Shown here: positions 3,710 through 8,130 of the stretch, in pieces
Layout of the letters: each line of letters opens with the position of its first letter
How positions within the stretch are numbered: the stretch's first letter is position 1
Source of the DNA: an uncultured Acidobacteriota bacterium
GTDB taxonomy: Bacteria > Acidobacteriota > Blastocatellia > Pyrinomonadales > Pyrinomonadaceae
Direction of reading: 5' to 3'
Length of the DNA stretch: 8,130 nucleotides
Assembly: GCA_946480545.1 (NCBI GenBank)
Contig: CAMLKY010000067.1
Coordinates: forward strand, 1-8,130
Made by a program: the position numbers and the translations under genes
The notes under the pieces: generated by a model
The model's input: only the letters and a program-made list of their open reading frames with translations
Database searches by the model: none
Told to the model about the DNA's origin: nothing

Positions 3710-6469
3710 ATGGAAATCGCGAAGGCTTACGATCCTAAACAAGCCGAACAGAATCATTACGAACGCTGGGAATCTAGCGGTTTTTTTACGCCCGAGATCA
3801 ACCAGGATACAAACGCCGAGGCATTCTCGATCGTCATCCCGCCACCGAATGTTACCGGCAGTCTGCACATGGGCCATGCTCTTCAGCACACGCTGATGGA
3901 CGTGCTCACACGCTGGAAAAGGATGCGGGGCTACAGGACCCTGTTTCTCGTCGGCGTCGATCACGCGGGGATCTCGACACAGTTGATGGTCACCCGCCAG
4001 CTAAAAAAGGAAGAGCACAAAACGCCGCAGGAGATCGGGCGTGAAGCATTTACCGAGCGTGTCTGGACGTGGAAGAACAAATACGGCGGCGAGATAACGC
4101 GCCAGATCCGGCGCGAGGGCCTGTCCGTCGACTGGACCCGCGAGCGGTTCACGATGGAAGAGAATCTGTCGCGCGCCGTTCGCGAGGTCTTCGTGCGGCT
4201 ATACGAAGAAGGATGGATCTATCGCGGCACACGGATCGTGAACTGGTGCCCGCGCGATAAGACGGTGTTGTCTGACCTCGAAGTCAAAGAAGAAAAGGCG
4301 AAGGACGGAAAGCTTTACTATCTACGGTATCCGGTTGTCGGAGGGGAGACGGGAAGTGGCAATCCGCAATGGATCACCGTTGCGACGACCCGGCCCGAGA
4401 CGATGCTGGGTGATACTGCGGTCGCGGTGCATCCCGAAGATGAGCGGTACAAGAAGCTCATCGGTAAGTCGATCGCCTTGCCGCTTACCGGTCGTGAGAT
4501 CCCGATCATCAGCGACGAATACGTCGAATCCGAGTTCGGAACCGGCGCCGTCAAGATCACACCAGCGCACGATCCGAACGACTGGGAGATCGGCGAACGT
4601 CACGGTCTTGAGAAGTTGGCCGTGATGAACGACGACGCGACCATGAATGCCAATGCGGGCGAAGCGTTCAAGGGACTCGATCGATTCGAAGCGCGAGAGA
4701 AGGTGATCGAGCAGTTTGAGAGTCTGGGCTTGCTCGAGAAGGTCGAGGACTACGAGGTGACGTTGCCGCACTGCGAAAGATGCAGGACCGTCATCGAGCC
4801 GCTCCTGTCAGAGCAATGGTTCGTAAAGATGGATGAGATGCGCGACCTTGCGCTGCAGCTTATGAATGAGCACGGCTCACCGCGTTTCTATCCTGAGGTT
4901 CCGCACAAAAAGGTCTACACGACGTGGCTAGAGAATCTCAAAGATTGGACCATCTCGAGACAGCTTTGGTGGGGTCACCAGATCCCAGCCTGGTACGACA
5001 AGGATGGAAATGTTTTCGTCGCTCGCACAAAGGAAGAAGCTTACGAACAGGCTGGTACGACCGAACTCACTCAGGACGAAGACGTCCTCGACACCTGGTT
5101 CTCGTCGGCACTGTGGCCATTCTCAACACTCGGGTGGCAGTCAGAACCGGGAGCGGTAGCGACCGGGGCTTTTGATCCTGCCGACCTGGAGACTTTTTAT
5201 CCAACAGACGTGCTTGTCACCGGCCGCGACATCATCTTCCTCTGGGTCTCCAGGATGGTGATGACGGGGCTGAAGTTCATGGGCGAGCGGCCGTTCGATG
5301 ACGTCATTATCCACGGGACCGTGCTCGACAAGAACGGCCAGCGGATGTCGAAGACGAAGAACAACGGCATCGATCCGCTCGATGTGTTTGAGAAATATGG
5401 CGTCGATGCAACGCGGATGACGCTCGCCGGATCGGCCACAAGTGTCGACTTCGCGTGGCGCGATGAGCGTGTCGAATCGTTCCGCAACTTCGCCAATAAG
5501 ATCTGGAACGCGACGCGGTTCTGTTTGATGAACTCGGAGGGTGCTGAGGTAGGGTTCACCGCCGAGACGCCGAGACGCGGAGATATGTCGTTGCCGGACA
5601 GGTGGATCTTGTCTCGGCTTAATAAGACTGCGAAGGCGGTGAATCGTGCCCTCGAGACTTATCAGTTTCACGAAGCTGTTCAGTTGCTCTATCACTTCTT
5701 CTGGGATGACTTTTGTGATTGGTATATCGAGCTGAAAAAGGATGAGATCACGTCGGGCGAGACGGAGAGCGGGGAACGCGGGGACACGATCGCGGAGGCT
5801 CGAGTAATGATACTGAGCGTTCTCGAACAGGCGTTACGACTCTTGCATCCGTTCATGCCGTTCCTGACGGAAGAGCTGTGGCAGAAGCTCCCCGGCGTCA
5901 CTAACGGGATGCACAATGACGCTTACGCGGCCGCGGATCAGACGATAATGCTCACGACGTTTCCTACGGGCGACGATTCGCTCGTCGACGAGCAGGCCGA
6001 GAGCGAGATGGCATCTGTCATTGAGCTGATAACGAAGGTGCGCAACATTCGATCCGAGATGAACATCAAGCCGGCTGACCGTTTATCGATCCATATCGCG
6101 GCCGATGATGCGATGGGGCGCGTCTTCGACGCGAACGACGCACAGATCAGGAAGCTTGCACGTGCTGATAACATAGTCCTCGCCGATTCGCTTGATGTTC
6201 CGAAGGCGTCGGCACGTGCGGTGTTGACGGGTAACGCCGAGATCGCGATCCCGCTTGAGGGACTGATCGATTTCGACAAGGAACACGCACGGCTGAAGAA
6301 CCAGCTCGAAAAACTGGATACGGAATTACAGCGTTTGAACGGGCAGCTGGCGAACCAGAATTTTGTGGACAAAGCCCCGAAAGAGAAGGTGCAGGAGTTG
6401 CGAGACAGGCAGGCTGAGATCCTGCAGCAGCAGAGTACTTTGACGACGAATCTGAACGCGCTCGGCTAG
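3710..6469 (+). CDS. valS: Valyl-tRNA synthetase
   Basis: Class Ia aminoacyl-tRNA synthetase that charges tRNA-Val with valine in the cytosol. At 919 aa it is of usual length. Domains in order: Rossmann catalytic half with the HIGH-type motif HMGH (53-56, in PPNVTGSLHMGHAL); the CP1 editing domain, which clears threonine-type misacylation, with TTRPETMLGD (226-235) and TPAHDPNDW (284-292); the DVLDTWFSSALWPFSTLGW block (458-476); the KMSKS loop as RMSKT (545-549); the helical anticodon-binding domain (about 630-800); and a C-terminal coiled-coil arm (about 853-918, DKEHARLKNQLEKL...) that contacts tRNA. Arg and Thr replace the first Lys and last Ser of KMSKS, while the central Lys is kept. 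No Shine-Dalgarno sequence precedes the ATG; the leader is AT-rich. It starts just after a terminator, and no good promoter or T-box leader is visible, so its promoter is unresolved. Two stop codons in a row (TAGTAG) end it, and nadC follows. Confidence 0.98.
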   Translation: MEIAKAYDPKQAEQNHYERWESSGFFTPEINQDTNAEAFSIVIPPPNVTGSLHMGHALQHTLMDVLTRWKRMRGYRTLFLVGVDHAGISTQLMVTRQLKKEEHKTPQEIGREAFTERVWTWKNKYGGEITRQIRREGLSVDWTRERFTMEENLSRAVREVFVRLYEEGWIYRGTRIVNWCPRDKTVLSDLEVKEEKAKDGKLYYLRYPVVGGETGSGNPQWITVATTRPETMLGDTAVAVHPEDERYKKLIGKSIALPLTGREIPIISDEYVESEFGTGAVKITPAHDPNDWEIGERHGLEKLAVMNDDATMNANAGEAFKGLDRFEAREKVIEQFESLGLLEKVEDYEVTLPHCERCRTVIEPLLSEQWFVKMDEMRDLALQLMNEHGSPRFYPEVPHKKVYTTWLENLKDWTISRQLWWGHQIPAWYDKDGNVFVARTKEEAYEQAGTTELTQDEDVLDTWFSSALWPFSTLGWQSEPGAVATGAFDPADLETFYPTDVLVTGRDIIFLWVSRMVMTGLKFMGERPFDDVIIHGTVLDKNGQRMSKTKNNGIDPLDVFEKYGVDATRMTLAGSATSVDFAWRDERVESFRNFANKIWNATRFCLMNSEGAEVGFTAETPRRGDMSLPDRWILSRLNKTAKAVNRALETYQFHEAVQLLYHFFWDDFCDWYIELKKDEITSGETESGERGDTIAEARVMILSVLEQALRLLHPFMPFLTEELWQKLPGVTNGMHNDAYAAADQTIMLTTFPTGDDSLVDEQAESEMASVIELITKVRNIRSEMNIKPADRLSIHIAADDAMGRVFDANDAQIRKLARADNIVLADSLDVPKASARAVLTGNAEIAIPLEGLIDFDKEHARLKNQLEKLDTELQRLNGQLANQNFVDKAPKEKVQELRDRQAEILQQQSTLTTNLNALG
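5561..5584 (+). repeat. 8-nt tandem repeat inside valS (2 exact copies plus 1 imperfect)
   Basis: GCCGAGAC (5561-5568), GCCGAGAC (5569-5576) and GCGGAGAT (5577-5584) lie in tandem, preceded by TTCACC (5555-5560). They encode the loop around AETPRRGD (residues 618-625) between WNATRFCLMN and LPDRWI, a spot where ValRS length varies. The pattern resembles short dispersed repeats of the form GCAGAGAC/GCGGAGAC that I recall from intergenic DNA of many bacteria. Confidence 0.5.
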
Positions 6470-6496
6470 TAGACAACGACAGTGTAAGCGTGAAAT

Positions 6497-7360
6497 ATGG
6501 CTATGAACTGGCTCGACAACGGCGAAATTCTAACGGCCATCGGCGACTTTCTCGCAGAGGACATCGGACGGGGAGACATCACCACGCAGGCGACCGTCGC
6601 GGGCGATGTCCGCGGGATGGGGCGGTTTCTGGCGAAGGAGTATCTCGTAATCTGCGGTCTTGAAGTGGCTGAAGCCGTGTTCCTTCATCTCGACGCCGAG
6701 ATCCCCGAGATCGAAACAACGTACAGCGAAGGCGACGAGGTCGAAGAGGGAACAGTCTTCGCTACGTTGAAAGGCTACGCAGATGTTCTGCTCACCGGCG
6801 AGCGCGTTGCTCTGAACATCCTTCAGCGAATGTGCGGCGTCGCGACGCTGACACGCCAGTATGTGAAAGCCGTGGAGGGAACGAATGCGCAGATCGTCGA
6901 TACGCGCAAGACTACGCCGGGGCTGAGGCTTCTCGAGAAGTATGCAGTCACGGTCGGTGGCGGGAAGAATCATCGGATGGGTCTCGATGACGGCGTGCTG
7001 ATCAAGGACAATCACATCACGCTCGCGGGCGGCATCACGGAAGCAGTCGTCGCGGCGAAACAAAAAGTAGGGCACCTTCACAAGATCGAGGTCGAGATCA
7101 CGAACTGGGCTCAGCTTCGCGAAGCCATCGAGGCCGGTGCCGACATCATCATGCTGGACAACCAGACACCTGATGAGGCGGCAAAACTCGTAGGCATGGC
7201 GCGTGATCTGAATCCTTCGGTGATCATCGAAGCATCGGGTGGAATGGACCTCGATCGCGTGCGTTCATTTGCAGAGGCCGGTGTGGATCTGATCTCGGTC
7301 GGCAGATTGACCCACTCCGCAAGGGCCGTCGATATTTCGTTTAAGATACAGGCTGTTTGA
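6497..7360 (+). CDS. nadC: Nicotinate-nucleotide pyrophosphorylase, decarboxylating (quinolinate phosphoribosyltransferase)
   Basis: Converts quinolinate and PRPP to nicotinate mononucleotide, CO2 and pyrophosphate, the step where de novo NAD synthesis reaches a pyridine nucleotide. Its 287 aa match the family. The N-terminal part shows EDIGRGDITT (21-30). The barrel carries ERVALNILQRMCGVAT (102-117), DTRKTTPG (135-142, with Arg137 and Lys138 of the quinolinate site), GGGKNHRMGL (154-163, His159-Arg160), LIKDNH (168-173), EVEI (198-201), IMLDN (218-222, Asp221), EASGG (245-249) and ISVGRLTHSARAVDISFKI (266-284). All recognised substrate residues are present. ATG 6497 has no clear Shine-Dalgarno; a second ATG two codons later (6503) is an equally possible start. 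It lies 27 nt after valS with no terminator between, so probably shares its transcript. nadA and nadB are not in the window. Confidence 0.97.
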   Translation: MAMNWLDNGEILTAIGDFLAEDIGRGDITTQATVAGDVRGMGRFLAKEYLVICGLEVAEAVFLHLDAEIPEIETTYSEGDEVEEGTVFATLKGYADVLLTGERVALNILQRMCGVATLTRQYVKAVEGTNAQIVDTRKTTPGLRLLEKYAVTVGGGKNHRMGLDDGVLIKDNHITLAGGITEAVVAAKQKVGHLHKIEVEITNWAQLREAIEAGADIIMLDNQTPDEAAKLVGMARDLNPSVIIEASGGMDLDRVRSFAEAGVDLISVGRLTHSARAVDISFKIQAV

Positions 7361-7410
7361 TCGGGAGGGTCACTGAAAACGACATACATTAAGCCCAGGG
7401 TGGAGGAGCG

Positions 7411-7443
7411 AAGCGACAGAATTCCTGTCGCTTTCAGCGACAA
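7411..7443 (+). promoter_or_regulatory. Two mutually exclusive hairpins downstream of nadC
   Basis: AAGCGACAG (7411-7419) pairs perfectly over 9 bp with CTGTCGCTT (7425-7433) around a 5-nt loop. The same middle arm can instead pair through TGTCGCT (7426-7432) with AGCGACA (7436-7442) around loop TTC. The AGCGACA word thus occurs twice on either side of its complement, and only one stem can form at a time. No T-run follows either stem. It could be an mRNA 3' structure of nadC or part of an intergenic repeat element. Confidence 0.5.
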
Positions 7444-7448
7444 GAATC

Positions 7449-7501
7449 GGCCCTAATGTCTATCGCTCATTCGTCAATTCTGTCCTGGTGACGTTAGGGC
7501 C
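7449..7501. terminator. Long inverted repeat between convergent nadC and CPBP gene; possible weak terminator
   Basis: GGCCCTAATGTC (7449-7460) is complementary to GACGTTAGGGCC (7490-7501) over 12 bp with one G-T pair and a 29-nt loop. On the plus strand it is followed by TTCATTTCC, only a weak T-rich stretch. On the minus strand no T-run follows. The minus-strand CPBP stop codon (7474-7476) lies inside the loop and the right arm is coding, so the dyad spans that gene's 3' end. It may act as a convergent-gene transcript end or be the edge of a repeat element. Confidence 0.4.
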
Positions 7502-8130
7502 TTCATTTCCTCACTCGCCTTGGGCCACGGCAGGAAATAGATCACAGCCATAGAAAGCAGCAGCGCAATCGTTGTGACGATCCCGCCTTCGATCCCATAG
7601 TTTGTGCCTGTTATCCAGTCGGGACCGCTGTCTACTTCGCGGAGCAGCGGAGCGACGACCAGGCTTCTCATTCCGCTGACTTCGATCCCGAAGACCGCGC
7701 CGAGCATCCAGTTCCACATCAAGTGCATTCCCCAGACTAGCCATAGATCGCGTGTTTTCAGGTAGGCAATACCAAACCACACGCCGGCGAGGATCGTGTT
7801 GGCTGTGGATATCCAGTTCGCGTCCGGGTTTCCGGTGTGCACAATGCCGAAGAAAACAGCCGTCAGGCCGATCGCGAGTACTGCGAGTCCGGATCGCGCG
7901 AAAGTCTGGAGAATGTACCCGCGAAAGACCGCTTCTTCGAACGCGGCAGCTGCGGCGAATGCCAAAAGCGCGATCGCCAGCGATTTGCCAACCGTCGACC
8001 CGTCTACGTCGCTGAGTGTAAATCGCAATCCGCCAAGGGCGATTGCGAGTAACACGGCAAAGCCGAGCGTGACGCTTCCAAGCAATATTCCGACACCAAA
8101 GTTCCTTAACCACCCGCTTGTAAACCAAGC
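7474..8130 (-). CDS. CPBP (CAAX/Abi-type) intramembrane metalloprotease family protein, partial
   Basis: Minus-strand gene, 218 codons visible. The frame stays open to the window edge, reading AWFTSGWLRNFGVGI before a TTG at 8085 that could be mistaken for a start, so the N-terminus lies beyond the window. It is an integral membrane protein with several hydrophobic helices. The three family motifs are present: EEAVFR (Glu65, Glu66 and Arg70 of the visible fragment), FGIVH within a FxxxH pattern (His98), and HLMWN as HxxxN (His136, Asn140). In the family these form an intramembrane glutamate-centred active site, as in Rce1-type prenyl-protein proteases; some bacterial members process peptides or protect against bacteriocins. 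A further hydrophobic helix (GIVTTIALLLSMAVIYFLPW) precedes a short polar tail. It converges on nadC and is not co-transcribed with it. The substrate is unknown; family assignment is solid, specific function is not. Confidence 0.9.
   Translation of the reverse strand, partial: AWFTSGWLRNFGVGILLGSVTLGFAVLLAIALGGLRFTLSDVDGSTVGKSLAIALLAFAAAAAFEEAVFRGYILQTFARSGLAVLAIGLTAVFFGIVHTGNPDANWISTANTILAGVWFGIAYLKTRDLWLVWGMHLMWNWMLGAVFGIEVSGMRSLVVAPLLREVDSGPDWITGTNYGIEGGIVTTIALLLSMAVIYFLPWPKASEEMKALTSPGQN

Noticed and set aside
5141..5695. 184-residue minus-strand open frame opposite valS
   Set aside because: Antisense to conserved ValRS catalytic motifs. Long shadow frames are common in this base composition, and no family features are seen.
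7111..7443. 110-residue minus-strand open frame starting in the nadC downstream region
   Set aside because: Most of it is antisense to the conserved end of nadC, and its start lies in the hairpin block; no protein features.
7474..8085. Complete CPBP gene starting at TTG 8085
   Set aside because: The frame continues without a stop to base 8130 with membrane-protein-like residues, so the true start is probably outside the window.
1..8130. CRISPR array, transposon, tRNA or rRNA gene, or defence island
   Set aside because: I saw no regularly spaced repeats, no transposase or integrase motifs and no tRNA or rRNA hallmarks. The genes are housekeeping or signalling, and a single CPBP protein is not enough to call a defence locus.

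Overview
The window is a chromosomal, mostly housekeeping segment from a moderately GC-rich free-living bacterium. No plasmid, phage, transposase or CRISPR signal is seen. The divergent Hfq type, the gene order ftsZ-hfq-pdxA-response regulator, and the receiver protein with a long acidic tail are what I would expect from an acidobacterium, perhaps the Blastocatellia/Pyrinomonadaceae group. That placement is inference from sequence style, not from a search.

Layout. (1) Positions 1-2447, plus strand: the 3' part of ftsZ (cell division), then hfq (Sm-like RNA chaperone), pdxA (vitamin B6 synthesis) and a stand-alone receiver-domain protein. hfq, pdxA and the receiver gene share one reading frame. 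They are separated by 15 nt (filled by a hairpin) and 0 nt (TGA directly followed by ATG), so they look like a tightly coupled operon. (2) Positions 2448-3683: an 87-nt intergenic region with a weak promoter candidate and an operator-like dyad leads into a second receiver protein with a long, acidic, lysine-free tail. That gene ends at a hairpin and a clear intrinsic terminator. (3) Positions 3710-7360: valS (valyl-tRNA synthetase), then nadC (quinolinate phosphoribosyltransferase, NAD synthesis) 27 nt later, probably co-transcribed. (4) Positions 7361-8130: a short convergent intergenic region dense in overlapping inverted repeats, then the minus-strand 3' part of a CPBP/CAAX-type membrane protease gene that runs off the right edge.

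Together the genes cover division, post-transcriptional control, two cofactor pathways (PLP and NAD), tRNA charging and two-component signalling. I see no obvious new defence or mobile system. The points worth a second look are regulatory or structural: the hairpin filling the hfq-pdxA gap, the in-frame stop/start junctions, Hfq's altered uridine-pocket residues, the lysine-free response-regulator tail, a small tandem repeat read through as coding sequence inside valS, and the compound inverted-repeat block after nadC.
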